Numbered from the stretch's first letter, positions 21,701-30,339 are shown. The stretch is DNA of 40,073 bases from a bacterium (GCA_021824285.1 JAKAKZ010000007.1:1-40073), one strand, 5' to 3'. Notes: generated from the letters alone by a model not told the origin. Translations and numbers: made by a program.

Positions 21701-22939
21701 ATGGCCCTCCTGCCGGTCGCGGACATCATTTACTCGGTCCGGACGCTCTCGGCCGCCAAAAGCCGGACTCTGCTCACCATGCTCGGCATCATCATCGGGG
21801 TGATGTCGGTCGTGGCCGTGGCCTCCGTCGGCCAGAGCGCGCAGGACCTGGTACTCGGCGAAGTGCAGGCCGTGGGCGCCAACCGCATCAGCATCTTCCC
21901 GGGCGGCAGCCAGGAAAACACGCCGCCGCCCATCGTCATGGGCATCGTCTCGACCACGCTTACGGAGCGCGATTACCGCGCCATTCGCGACCTGCCGCAC
22001 GTCGTCGTCGGCTCGCCGATCGTCACCTCCGTGGCGTCGCTGACCTATAAGGAAAAATCTTTCATGGTTCAGGTCTGGGGAGTGGGGGAGGAGTTCCCGG
22101 CCCTGCAGGACGCCAGGATCGCCAGCGGCCGCTTCTTCTCGCGCAGCGACGTCGAGTCCTACGGCCATCTGGCGGTGCTCGGCAGCAAAGCGGCCACGGA
22201 TCTGTTCGGCGACGAGGATCCGGTCAACAAGACCATCCGCCTCAAGGATGCGGCCTTCCAGGTGGTCGGCGTGCTCCAGGAGCGCGGCTCCTCCATCGGC
22301 CAGGGCCAGGACAGCCAGATTTTCATTCCCGTGACCACGGCCCAGAAGCTGATTCTCGGCATCACCTACATCAACGCCGCCTCCGTCAAGGTGGACGCCT
22401 CGAATCACGTGACGCAGGCCATCGATGACATCAAGTACACGCTGCGCCGCCGGCACCACATCACCGATCCGGCCAAGGACGATTTTTCGGTCCGTTCGGC
22501 CGACACGGCCATCGGCATCCTCGACAGCATCACGACCGTCATCAACGTCTTCTTGCTGGTCGTGACCGCCATTTCGCTCGTGGTCGGCGGCATCAATATC
22601 ATGAACATCATGTACGTCGCGGTTAGGGAGCGGACGCGCGAGGTCGGCCTGCGCAAGGCGCTCGGGGCGCGGTCGCGCCGCATCTTCCTGCAGTTCCTGG
22701 CGGAGAGCTCGATGATTTCGCTCTCCGGCGGCCTGATCGGCCTGGCGCTCGGCGCGGCGATCGCCTACGGCATCACGCTCGTGGCCGTGCAGTACGGGCT
22801 CGACTGGTCGTTCTCCCTGTCCGTTCCCGCCATCGCCGCGGCGCTTTCGGTCTCCACCGTGATCGGCCTGGTTTTCGGCGTGGCGCCGGCCATGGCCGCG
22901 GCCCGGCTCGACGCCATCCGCGCCCTGCGTTACGAGTGA
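21701..22939 (+). CDS. MacB-like ABC permease (first of two paralogues)
   Basis: A 412-residue permease of the FtsX/MacB type. One N-terminal helix (about 20-45, SRTLLTMLGIIIGVMSVVAV) is followed by a ~220-residue extracytoplasmic MacB_PCD domain. Three C-terminal helices follow (about 275-300, 325-350, 370-395) with SLVVGGINIMNIMYVAVRERTREVGLRKALGAR, the conserved coupling segment. The extracytoplasmic domain ends in LRRRHHITDPAKDDFSV, shared nearly word for word with the next gene. The two proteins may therefore form a heterodimer over one ATPase homodimer. The stop lies 4 nt before the next ATG. It begins 1 nt after the ATPase gene. Confidence 0.94.
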   Translation: MALLPVADIIYSVRTLSAAKSRTLLTMLGIIIGVMSVVAVASVGQSAQDLVLGEVQAVGANRISIFPGGSQENTPPPIVMGIVSTTLTERDYRAIRDLPHVVVGSPIVTSVASLTYKEKSFMVQVWGVGEEFPALQDARIASGRFFSRSDVESYGHLAVLGSKAATDLFGDEDPVNKTIRLKDAAFQVVGVLQERGSSIGQGQDSQIFIPVTTAQKLILGITYINAASVKVDASNHVTQAIDDIKYTLRRRHHITDPAKDDFSVRSADTAIGILDSITTVINVFLLVVTAISLVVGGINIMNIMYVAVRERTREVGLRKALGARSRRIFLQFLAESSMISLSGGLIGLALGAAIAYGITLVAVQYGLDWSFSLSVPAIAAALSVSTVIGLVFGVAPAMAAARLDAIRALRYE

Positions 22940-22943
22940 CCCT

Positions 22944-24200
22944 ATGCAGTTCCGCGACCTCCTCCGCACGGCCCGCCGCAACCTCTGGCGCAACAAGATC
23001 CGCACCGCGCTGTCTCTTTTGGGCGTGGTCATCGGCGTGTTCTCGGTCACCCTGATCATCTCGCTCGGCGTGGCCGTGAAGGCCGCCATCGTCGATTACG
23101 TCAACAGCATGGTGGGTCCGGACCTGATTTCCGTGAATTCCGCCGTGCCCGGCGCCACGCAGGAGAACTCCATGCGTGCACTGATGATGGGCGCGGCGCC
23201 GCCGTCCATCACCTACGAGGACGTTCAGGCCCTGGCCGATCCGCGCAACCTGCCGTATGCCCTGGTCGTGAACGGCGTAGTGAGCGGCCAGGACTACGTC
23301 CGCCACGGCGATCAGGACTACCGGTCCATGCTCATTGGTTCGTCATCGACTTACCTGCAGATCCAGCCCATCATCCGGCTGGGAGAGGGACGCTTCTTTT
23401 CGGCCGATGAGGAGCTGGCCCGTGCCCCCGTGGCGGTCATCGGCAGCAGGATCGCGGAGAACCTGTTTCCGGGCCAGGACGCCATCGGCCAGAAGGTTCA
23501 CGTCAAAGATCTGTCCCTTACGGTCATCGGCGTCCTCAAGCCGGCCGGCAGCCTGCTCGGCCTGGATATCGACGCACTGGCGTTCATGCCGCTGCCGCTC
23601 ATGCAAAAGCGTCTCCTGGGCTCGGACAAGGTCCGTGAAGTGCACATCCGCGCCACCGACCAGTACCACGTGGACGGAACAATCGAGGACATCAAGCGCA
23701 CCTTGCGCCGCCGGCACCACATCACCGATCCGGCCAAGGACGACTTTATCGTCATTTCGGCGCGCGAAATGACCGACCGTCTCAACACCATCACCGACGT
23801 GATTACCTATTTCCTCGGCTTCCTGGCGGCCATCTCGCTCGTCGTCGGCGGCATCGGCATCATGAACATCATGATGGTCTCGGTCACCGAGCGCATCCGC
23901 GAAGTCGGTCTGCTCAAGGCGCTCGGCGCGCGCAACCGCGACATCTTCCTGCAGTTCCTGGCCGAGGCGGTGGCGCTGACGACGGCCGGCGGCCTGCTCG
24001 GCGGGGGATTGGGTTTCCTGCTCACCATGGTCGCTATCGCCATCATGCGTCATCAGGGCCTTAACGTGCCCTATACCGCCTCGGTCGAGGCCTTCCTAGG
24101 CGCGGCAGTCGTCGCGGCCGTGACCGGCATCGTTTTCGGCCTGCAGCCGGCGCGCCGTGCTGCGCGGTTGGAGCCCATTGCGTCGTTAAGATATGAGTAG
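22944..24200 (+). CDS. MacB-like ABC permease (second paralogue)
   Basis: A 418-residue paralogue of the permease just upstream, with the same plan: an N-terminal helix (about 20-48), a large extracytoplasmic domain and three C-terminal helices. Shared blocks include LRRRHHITDPAKDDF, SLVVGGIGIMNIMMVSVTER, REVGLLKALGARNRDIFLQFLAEA and a C-terminus ending ASLRYE (ALRYE in the first). The exposed domains are more different (here GATQENSMRALMMGAAPPSITYEDVQAL), which fits division of labour after duplication. Bacterial MacB normally works as a homodimer with its fused ATPase; here two permeases and a separate ATPase suggest a heteromeric transporter. No terminator is seen; the following gap is word array L7. 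Confidence 0.94.
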   Translation: MQFRDLLRTARRNLWRNKIRTALSLLGVVIGVFSVTLIISLGVAVKAAIVDYVNSMVGPDLISVNSAVPGATQENSMRALMMGAAPPSITYEDVQALADPRNLPYALVVNGVVSGQDYVRHGDQDYRSMLIGSSSTYLQIQPIIRLGEGRFFSADEELARAPVAVIGSRIAENLFPGQDAIGQKVHVKDLSLTVIGVLKPAGSLLGLDIDALAFMPLPLMQKRLLGSDKVREVHIRATDQYHVDGTIEDIKRTLRRRHHITDPAKDDFIVISAREMTDRLNTITDVITYFLGFLAAISLVVGGIGIMNIMMVSVTERIREVGLLKALGARNRDIFLQFLAEAVALTTAGGLLGGGLGFLLTMVAIAIMRHQGLNVPYTASVEAFLGAAVVAAVTGIVFGLQPARRAARLEPIASLRYE

Positions 24201-24300
24201 CGGAGATGCGGATGGCCGAAGATGCGGAGGCCGGCCGTATCGCCATCGGATCACCCCATATTTCCGCGTCCCCGCCACTTCGCGTCCCCGCATCTCGTCC
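24201..24300. repeat. Intergenic word array L7
   Basis: Starts immediately after the permease stop codon. The left arm iterates GGAGATGC, GGATGGCC, GAAGATGC, GGAGGCC (24203-24232). The right arm (about 24256-24300), on the complement, iterates GAGATGCG, GGGACGCG, AAGTGGCG, GGGACGCG, GAAATATG. Octamer spacing is regular. No terminator-type hairpin with a T tract is visible at the centre. Confidence 0.65.
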
Positions 24301-24304
24301 ACCA

Positions 24305-24333
24305 TTGATATTTCCGCCAGTTTCCGTTACTAA
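24305..24333 (+). promoter_or_regulatory. Promoter of the RecB-like nuclease gene
   Basis: -35 TTGATA (24305-24310), 17-nt spacer, -10 TACTAA (24328-24333), with 9 nt to the ATG, so the mRNA should be nearly leaderless. Confidence 0.55.
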
Positions 24334-24342
24334 TAAGCCGTT

Positions 24343-25785
24343 ATGCCGCGTCGGACAGAGAAAAATGGCTCGGACGTCCAGCTGCCCCAGATCACGGGCG
24401 GCCTTTTCTATCAGTATTTGGCCTGTCCGCACTGGCCCTATTTCGACCTCTATGGCGACCCGGCCAAGAAACGCCGCGGTAACCGGTTTTCCGAACTGCT
24501 GCTCGAGATGGGCGTCCTGCAGGAAGGGAAGTTCCTGGCCGCGCTTGGCCCGGTGACCGAAGTGACGGCTAAGGGTCCGAAAGCCCGCACTGACGCCACC
24601 CTGAAGCTCATGCGGGAGGGCGCGGACCTGATCCACGGCGGCCGCATCGAAGCCGGCGATTTGGCCGGCGAACCGTCGCTTCTCGAGAAACGCACCGATG
24701 GCTCCTCGGATTTCGGCGCCTACTACTACATGCCGATCCAGATCAAGAGCGCCGAACGCCTGACCGATGCGCACCGCTGCCAGCTCTCCCTCTACGGCGA
24801 GATTCTGGCGGAGGTTCAGGGCACGGCACCCGACGAGGCCTGCATCTGGAACGGCAGCGGCGCCCGGCTCTGCTTCGCCCTGCACGAGTTCGAGGAGGAT
24901 TTCCACCGCCTGCTCGACGAGATCCGCGCCGTACTCCAGGGCCGCATGCCTCCGCCGCAGCTCACCTCGGGCTGCAAGCAGTCGCCCTGGTTCGGCGAGT
25001 GCAAGGCCCTGGCCGAAGCCGCCGACGACATCGCCCTCCTCTATAACGTGAAGAAAAAATCATTGCAGGCCCTGCGCGACCGCGGCATCCGGACGCTCGC
25101 CGACGTCCGGGCCATGAAGCCGGAAGACCTGCCGGGCGGCTCCAAGTACCTGACCGACGATCTTCTGGACCGCATCAAGCTGCAGGCCGAGTCGCTCCAT
25201 GACCGGAAGCACTTCGTGCGGCGTCCGTTCGCGCTGCCGCAGGCCGAGACCGAAATCTTCTTCGACATCGAGGGTGATCCGCTCCGTCAGGTCGAGTATC
25301 TGTTCGGCTTTCTGGTGCGCGACCGGAACGGCGAGCGCTACGAGTATCAACTGGCCGAGCGGCCGGAGGACGAGCGGCACCTGTGGCGCGAGTTTCTCGA
25401 TTGGATCGCCCGGCTCGACGGCGATTACGTCGTCTATCATTACGGCACCTATGAGACCGCCCGCCTCGACCTGCTGGCCGCCCGCTACGGCGGTTCGCCG
25501 GCGCTCGATGCCTTCCGCGCCGCCATGGTCGACCTCAACGAGACGGTCAAGGAGAGCCTGGTCTTCCCGCTTTACTTCTACGGACTTAAGGACATCGGCG
25601 GCTATATCGGTTTCGAACGGTCCAAGCAGATTTCCGGCGGCGGGGAATCCGTGGCCTTTTATGAGGATTGGCTCGCCAAAGGCGACCGCCGTAAGCTCGA
25701 TGCCGTGCTCGATTATAACCGCGACGATGTGGTGGCCACGCGCTGCCTGAAGGATTGGCTTGTGGGGGTGGGTGAACGGGTTTAG
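24343..25785 (+). CDS. TM0106-family RecB-like nuclease with RNase H-like exonuclease domain
   Basis: A 480-residue protein with two nuclease-like halves. The N-terminal half (about 15-220) is a RecB/Cas4-like PD-(D/E)xK domain: ITGGLFYQYLACPHWPYFDLYG with C28, MPIQIKSAERL as the catalytic 'QIK' strand (residues 131-140), and C211 and C220 in GCKQSPWFGEC, which with C28 may hold an iron-sulphur cluster. A helix-hairpin-helix-like linker follows (about 235-285). The C-terminal half (about 300-480) is a DEDD-type RNase H fold: FFDIEGDP (307-313), DYVVYHYGTYE and, near the end, DYNRDDVVAT. This is the TM0106/YprB arrangement, of unknown cellular role but likely in DNA or RNA processing. Its own stop codon is part of the word array that follows. 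Confidence 0.88.
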   Translation: MPRRTEKNGSDVQLPQITGGLFYQYLACPHWPYFDLYGDPAKKRRGNRFSELLLEMGVLQEGKFLAALGPVTEVTAKGPKARTDATLKLMREGADLIHGGRIEAGDLAGEPSLLEKRTDGSSDFGAYYYMPIQIKSAERLTDAHRCQLSLYGEILAEVQGTAPDEACIWNGSGARLCFALHEFEEDFHRLLDEIRAVLQGRMPPPQLTSGCKQSPWFGECKALAEAADDIALLYNVKKKSLQALRDRGIRTLADVRAMKPEDLPGGSKYLTDDLLDRIKLQAESLHDRKHFVRRPFALPQAETEIFFDIEGDPLRQVEYLFGFLVRDRNGERYEYQLAERPEDERHLWREFLDWIARLDGDYVVYHYGTYETARLDLLAARYGGSPALDAFRAAMVDLNETVKESLVFPLYFYGLKDIGGYIGFERSKQISGGGESVAFYEDWLAKGDRRKLDAVLDYNRDDVVATRCLKDWLVGVGERV

Positions 25786-25919
25786 GGGTTTAGAGTCTAG
25801 TGGTCTAAGAGAGAAGGTCAACCGCGCCTGACAAGGGCGCGGTTTGGCGTCCGGGGATCACGCCCCCCGCACCCATAAACTTCTACACTCCTAAACTTTT
25901 ACACTTCTAGACCCACCCA
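25779..25919. repeat. Intergenic word array L8 (clearest case)
   Basis: Left arm in octamers: GGTTTAGG, GGTTTAGA, GTCTAGTG, GTCTAAGA, beginning inside the last codons of the nuclease gene; the TAG of the first word is its stop codon. Right arm in octamers: TAAACTTC, TACACTCC, TAAACTTT, TACACTTC, TAGACCCA. The two share the consensus RRRGTNTA (left) and its complement (right), about 80% pairable, with a hairpin at 25820-25845 between them. The right arm also supplies the -35 box of pgi. Confidence 0.75.
25820..25845. terminator. Hairpin at the centre of array L8, probable weak terminator
   Basis: Stem AACCGCGCC/GGCGCGGTT with loop TGACAAG, followed by only TTTGG. The stem is good but the U tract is poor, so termination would be weak unless the paired word arms help. 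Confidence 0.5.
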
Positions 25920-25926
25920 ATATAAT
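25898..25926 (+). promoter_or_regulatory. Promoter of pgi
   Basis: -35 TTTACA (25898-25903), 17-nt spacer, consensus -10 TATAAT (25921-25926). The -35 is made of the words TAAACTTT/TACACTTC of array L8. Confidence 0.65.
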
Positions 25927-25941
25927 GATGTGGACATCTCT

Positions 25942-27267
25942 ATGCCCACCGCCACCCCGCTCGCCTACGACCACTCTTTGATGCTGGCTTCCCAGGTCGG
26001 CACCGCCGGTCTGCCGGACAGCGAACTGCCGGCCCTGAAGCGCCGACTGGCCGAGGTACGGACCGCCCTAGCCGAACAGAAGCGGTCCGGCCGCGTCGGT
26101 TTTTTCGGCATTCCCGAACGGCAGGCGGAAATCCGGGCAGCGGTCTCCTTGGCGAAGAGCATCAGGCGCGAGTTCCGGACGCTCCTCGTGCTCGGGATCG
26201 GCGGTTCGGATCTCGGGGCCCGCGCGCTGCTCAAGGCGCTCCAGAAACGGGGGAAGGGAATGGAGGTACTTTTTGCCGGCGGCAACACCGATCCGGAAGA
26301 GCTGGCCGAGCTTCTCGGGACCCTGGACCTGAAGCGCACGGCCGTGAACGTCATCTCCAAATCCGGCGATACCGTGGAGCCCATGTCCGCGTTCCTCATC
26401 CTGCGCGATCGGCTGATCGCCAAGGTCGGCCGACAGAAGCACGCGCGCCACATCATCTGCACGACGGACGAGAAATCCGGCGCGCTTCGCACGATCGCCG
26501 ACCGCGAGGGTTACCGCACTCTGCCCGTGCCGCGCGACATCGGCGGACGCTATTCGGCGCTCACCGCCGTCGGCCTCTTTCCTGCGGCCTGCGCCGGCAT
26601 CGACCCGAAGCGCCTGGTCGCCGGGGCCGATGCCGTAATGCGCGATTTTTTCGCCGGCACCGGCACGCCCGCACCGCTTCTCTTCGCCGGCCTGATGCAC
26701 GACGCTTACGTCCGAAGGGGCCAGCACCTCACGGTGCTCATGCCGTACGCCGAGGCGCTGCGCGAGTTCGCCTTCTGGTTCCGCCAGCTCTGGGCCGAAA
26801 GCCTTGGCAAGACGCATGACCGCCACGACAACGCGATCCATGTCGGACTGACGCCGATCGCCGCTCTCGGGGCTACGGACCAGCATTCCCAGATCCAGCT
26901 GTATAATGAAGGGCCGTTCGACAAGACCGTGACCTTCATTGCGGTCAGGAAATTCCGCGCCGACTTGCGCGTCCCCAAAGCCTTCAAGGATCTGCCCGGT
27001 GTCGCGTCCCTCGGCGGACACCAGATGAGCTACCTGATTCATGCGGAACGTGCGGCCACCGCTCGGGGGCTGGCCGAACACGGACGGCCGAGCGGCACGA
27101 TCGCGCTGTCGGCAATCACTCCGGAAAGCATCGGCGGCCTGATGATGTTCTTCATGTTGGCGACCGCCGCAGCCGCCGAACTGTTCGACATCAACGCCTA
27201 TGACCAACCCGGCGTCGAAGCCGGCAAACAGGCGATGAACGCCGTTTTAGGCCATAAGGCCAGCTGA
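25942..27267 (+). CDS. pgi: Glucose-6-phosphate isomerase
   Basis: A 441-residue cytoplasmic enzyme interconverting glucose 6-phosphate and fructose 6-phosphate. The first SIS domain has VLGIGGSDLGARALLKAL and NVISKSGDTVEPMSAFLILR; the second has FAGLMHDAYVRRGQHLTVLMPYAEAL, WAESLGK and GATDQHSQIQLYNEGP. Near the end are LGGHQMSYLIHAE and AYDQPGVEAGKQ, with the catalytic His and Lys. Length is near that of short bacterial forms. The ATG at 25942 is preferred to a GTG at 25930 because the GTG lies only 4 nt after the -10 box, before the likely transcription start. The leader is about 9 nt, without a Shine-Dalgarno site. The DUF4015 gene follows after 19 nt, probably in the same transcript. Confidence 0.96.
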   Translation: MPTATPLAYDHSLMLASQVGTAGLPDSELPALKRRLAEVRTALAEQKRSGRVGFFGIPERQAEIRAAVSLAKSIRREFRTLLVLGIGGSDLGARALLKALQKRGKGMEVLFAGGNTDPEELAELLGTLDLKRTAVNVISKSGDTVEPMSAFLILRDRLIAKVGRQKHARHIICTTDEKSGALRTIADREGYRTLPVPRDIGGRYSALTAVGLFPAACAGIDPKRLVAGADAVMRDFFAGTGTPAPLLFAGLMHDAYVRRGQHLTVLMPYAEALREFAFWFRQLWAESLGKTHDRHDNAIHVGLTPIAALGATDQHSQIQLYNEGPFDKTVTFIAVRKFRADLRVPKAFKDLPGVASLGGHQMSYLIHAERAATARGLAEHGRPSGTIALSAITPESIGGLMMFFMLATAAAAELFDINAYDQPGVEAGKQAMNAVLGHKAS

Positions 27268-27286
27268 TTCCCGTGATCGTCAGCCC

Positions 27287-28573
27287 ATGACCGAACCGGA
27301 CTTGAATCAGCTGACCGCGCAGCCGACCCCGCCTGCGGCGCCTTCGCCGCAGGGCCGCTTTGCCGCTTTCGCGCATCGCTTCGGCCTGCTGCCCGTGATC
27401 TTCATCGCTTTGCCGACCGCCGCCTTCCTGTGGCTGGAGATACGGCCGGACACCTTCACCCCGATTACCCGCGCCATCCTGCCGATGGACAACGCCGTGC
27501 GCGCCGTGGAAGGGCCGGGCGAGGCGGCGCCGGACACCCATCTGCCCACGCCGGCCGTCGTCAAAGGCATCTATGTTTCCGCTTTCGGTGCCGGCGACCG
27601 CCGCCTGATGGGCGGCCTAATCGACCTGGTCGACCGCACCGAGCTCAATGCCATGGTCATCGATATCAAGGAGGGCCGCGGCGAACTGGCTTTCCGGCCG
27701 AAATCGGCGGCGCTGCAGCCGTACGCCGCTGCCAAACCGGCACTCGGCGATCTGCCGACTTTCCTGAAACCGCTGAAGGAAAAGAAGATCTACACCATCG
27801 CCCGCGATTTCGTCTTTCAGGACCCGACCTTCGCGGAACGCATGACCCAGTGGGCGGTCCAGCGCCAGAGCGGGGGAATCTGGCGCGACCGCAAAGGCAT
27901 CCCATGGCTCGATGCCGGCTGCGCGGAGGTCTGGAAATACAACGTCGCCGTGGCCCAGGAGGCGTATGACGCCGGTTTCGACGAGATCCAGTTCGACTAT
28001 ATCCGTTTTCCGACCGACGGCGACCTCAAGTCCATGGTCTTCCCGTGCTTTCCAGACAGCAAGGAAAAATGGCAGCAGATGGGCGAGTTCTTCAGCTACC
28101 TGGACCATGAGCTTCGGGTGCGCCGCAAGATCCCGATTTCCGTGGATCTGTTCGGCCTGACTATGGACCAGGCGGATTACGATCTCGGTATCGGCCAGCG
28201 CTTGCGTGACGCTCTGCCGCATTTCGATTTCATTTCGCCGATGACCTATCCGTCGCATTACGCCTCGGGCTTCGAGGGATTCGTGAATCCGGCGGACCAC
28301 CCCTATGAGGTGGTAAGGAAGAGCATGTCGGACGGCCAGCGGTTCCGAGCCGGCCTACAGACGGCTACCACGGACGGTGCAGCGTCCGCTTCCGCGAAAC
28401 TTGGCGCCTTCCGTCCGTGGCTGCAGGCCTTCGATTTGGGCGCGGTCTACGACCGTTCCAAGATTCAGGCACAGATCAGTGCGGCCATGGAGAACGGCGC
28501 GAGCGGTTGGCTGCTCTGGAACGCCAGCAACCGCTATTCCGCGGCTACGCTTGAACCTGAACCGGCCAAATAG
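27287..28573 (+). CDS. Anchored DUF4015 putative glycoside hydrolase
   Basis: A 428-residue protein with a Pro-rich N-terminus, one membrane helix (about 33-51, GLLPVIFIALPTAAFLWLEI) and an exposed TIM-barrel domain of the DUF4015/GH-like family (PF13200). Family landmarks are VKGIYVSAFGAG (start of the barrel), MVIDIKEGRGELAF, TIARDFVFQDPTFAE, WLDAGCAEVWKYNVAVAQEAYDAGFDEIQFDYIRFPTDG with the acidic DEIQFDYIRFP strand near the likely active site, ISVDLFGLTMDQ and DFISPMTYPSHY. The family is thought to act on polysaccharides, but no substrate is known. It lies 19 nt after pgi. Its last codons overlap the promoter of the next gene. Confidence 0.9.
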   Translation: MTEPDLNQLTAQPTPPAAPSPQGRFAAFAHRFGLLPVIFIALPTAAFLWLEIRPDTFTPITRAILPMDNAVRAVEGPGEAAPDTHLPTPAVVKGIYVSAFGAGDRRLMGGLIDLVDRTELNAMVIDIKEGRGELAFRPKSAALQPYAAAKPALGDLPTFLKPLKEKKIYTIARDFVFQDPTFAERMTQWAVQRQSGGIWRDRKGIPWLDAGCAEVWKYNVAVAQEAYDAGFDEIQFDYIRFPTDGDLKSMVFPCFPDSKEKWQQMGEFFSYLDHELRVRRKIPISVDLFGLTMDQADYDLGIGQRLRDALPHFDFISPMTYPSHYASGFEGFVNPADHPYEVVRKSMSDGQRFRAGLQTATTDGAASASAKLGAFRPWLQAFDLGAVYDRSKIQAQISAAMENGASGWLLWNASNRYSAATLEPEPAK

Positions 28574-28579
28574 TAGAAT
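28551..28579 (+). promoter_or_regulatory. Promoter of the cyclophilin lipoprotein gene
   Basis: -35 TTGAAC (28551-28556), 17-nt spacer, -10 TAGAAT (28574-28579); it overlaps the 3' end of the DUF4015 gene and gives a leader of about 22 nt. Confidence 0.6.
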
Positions 28580-28607
28580 TAGCCACGAACCGCTTTGCGG
28601 TCAGACT

Positions 28608-29342
<735 letters not shown>

Positions 29343-29349
29343 ACCGCAT

Positions 29350-30303
29350 ATGGAACCAGCCCTGCCGCCGCTGCATCCGCTCGTCCCGGCCCTGATGTCG
29401 CATCTGGGCTTGCGTATCGTCGACGCCATCAAGTGGAACGTCATCGCCTGCACCGATGATGAGGGCAACGTGCCCAAGTGGATCATCAAGCTCGGCAGCG
29501 AACCGCGCAAGAACGAGAGCCTGGCTTACGAGATCCGCATCATGCGCGAGGTCCTGCCAACGCTCGACACCAGCGAATTTGAGCGCCTGGTCCTGCCGGA
29601 GTACGTCGACGACGGCGTCTTTGAGGAGGTGCGCTGGCTCCGCATCCGTTACATGGAGGGCAGGCCGCTGGTCTATGAGTGGTCCGAGCTGACGGACAAG
29701 ACCGATATTCTCGGCGGCCGCGCCATCGAAACCGATGTCGCCCTGGCGGCAATCGACGTCCTGCGCGATCTGCGCTCCGTCGACATCTCCTCACTGCCGG
29801 CCTTCGTGCGGCGTTTCGATTTCGAAAAATGGATCAATGAGTTCCGCACGAAGAGCGGCGTCCTGGTCGGCCAGGGCGTCATGGAGCCGGAGACCGTGGA
29901 GTCCGCTCTCGCGCTCTTCACCTCGAAGCGCGTCCAGCGCTACGAGGGCTCGATGTTCACGAACGGCGATTTCTATCCGCGCAACTTCATCATGTTGCCG
30001 CAGGGCAAGATCGGCGTGACCGATTGGGTGGGGGGAGTGGATCCCTGGGAGTTCGTGGCCATGCACGCCTGGATCCTGATGTGGGGCAATCCCAAGTGGC
30101 AGATCGAGTACACTCATGCCCTGAAAAAGCATTTCCCGATCGATGTCGAGGAGATGCGCATCGGCCTGCTGGTCCGTTCCTTCGAACAGGCTTACCGCTG
30201 GCGCGAGTCGGTCGAGGAGCGCATCGGCTTCGCCCGGACCCAGATGCTGGCCTATTTCCACCAGTGTCTCGACCTCGACTACGTCAAGACGCTGTTCAAC
30301 TGA
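29350..30303 (+). CDS. APH-like phosphotransferase, unknown substrate
   Basis: A 317-residue soluble protein with the aminoglycoside phosphotransferase/choline kinase fold. K47 in WIIKLGS is the ATP lysine and E57/E61 in NESLAYEIRIM a possible partner. The hinge follows RIRYMEGRPL. The catalytic loop is TNGDFYPRNF (204-213), with D207 and N212 as catalytic base and metal ligand, but N205 replaces the usual His of HGD. The metal motif is VTDWV (D225). A helical C-terminal part is rich in aromatic residues (WILMWGNPKW, AYRWRESVEE). The substrate could be a sugar, choline or nucleoside, and it need not be linked to antibiotic resistance. It lies 8 nt after the cyclophilin gene in the same transcript. 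A terminator follows. Confidence 0.82.
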   Translation: MEPALPPLHPLVPALMSHLGLRIVDAIKWNVIACTDDEGNVPKWIIKLGSEPRKNESLAYEIRIMREVLPTLDTSEFERLVLPEYVDDGVFEEVRWLRIRYMEGRPLVYEWSELTDKTDILGGRAIETDVALAAIDVLRDLRSVDISSLPAFVRRFDFEKWINEFRTKSGVLVGQGVMEPETVESALALFTSKRVQRYEGSMFTNGDFYPRNFIMLPQGKIGVTDWVGGVDPWEFVAMHAWILMWGNPKWQIEYTHALKKHFPIDVEEMRIGLLVRSFEQAYRWRESVEERIGFARTQMLAYFHQCLDLDYVKTLFN

Positions 30304-30312
30304 AATAATACG

Positions 30313-30339
30313 AAAAGCGGCCTTTCCGGGGCCGCTTTT
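30313..30339. terminator. Terminator after the APH-like gene
   Basis: AAAAGCGGCC/GGCCGCTTTT with loop TTTCCGG-type, 9 nt after the stop codon. Confidence 0.88.

Noticed and set aside
21617-23089. 490-codon open frame antisense to the MacB-like permease
   Set aside because: Rich in Asp, His and Arg as expected for the complement of a hydrophobic GC-rich gene; no start signals.
24201-25919. CRISPR array suggested by short regular repeats beside a Cas4/RecB-like nuclease
   Set aside because: Units are 7-8 bp and contiguous, without 20-40 bp spacers or conserved repeats; no other cas gene is present, and TM0106-family nucleases are not CRISPR-specific.
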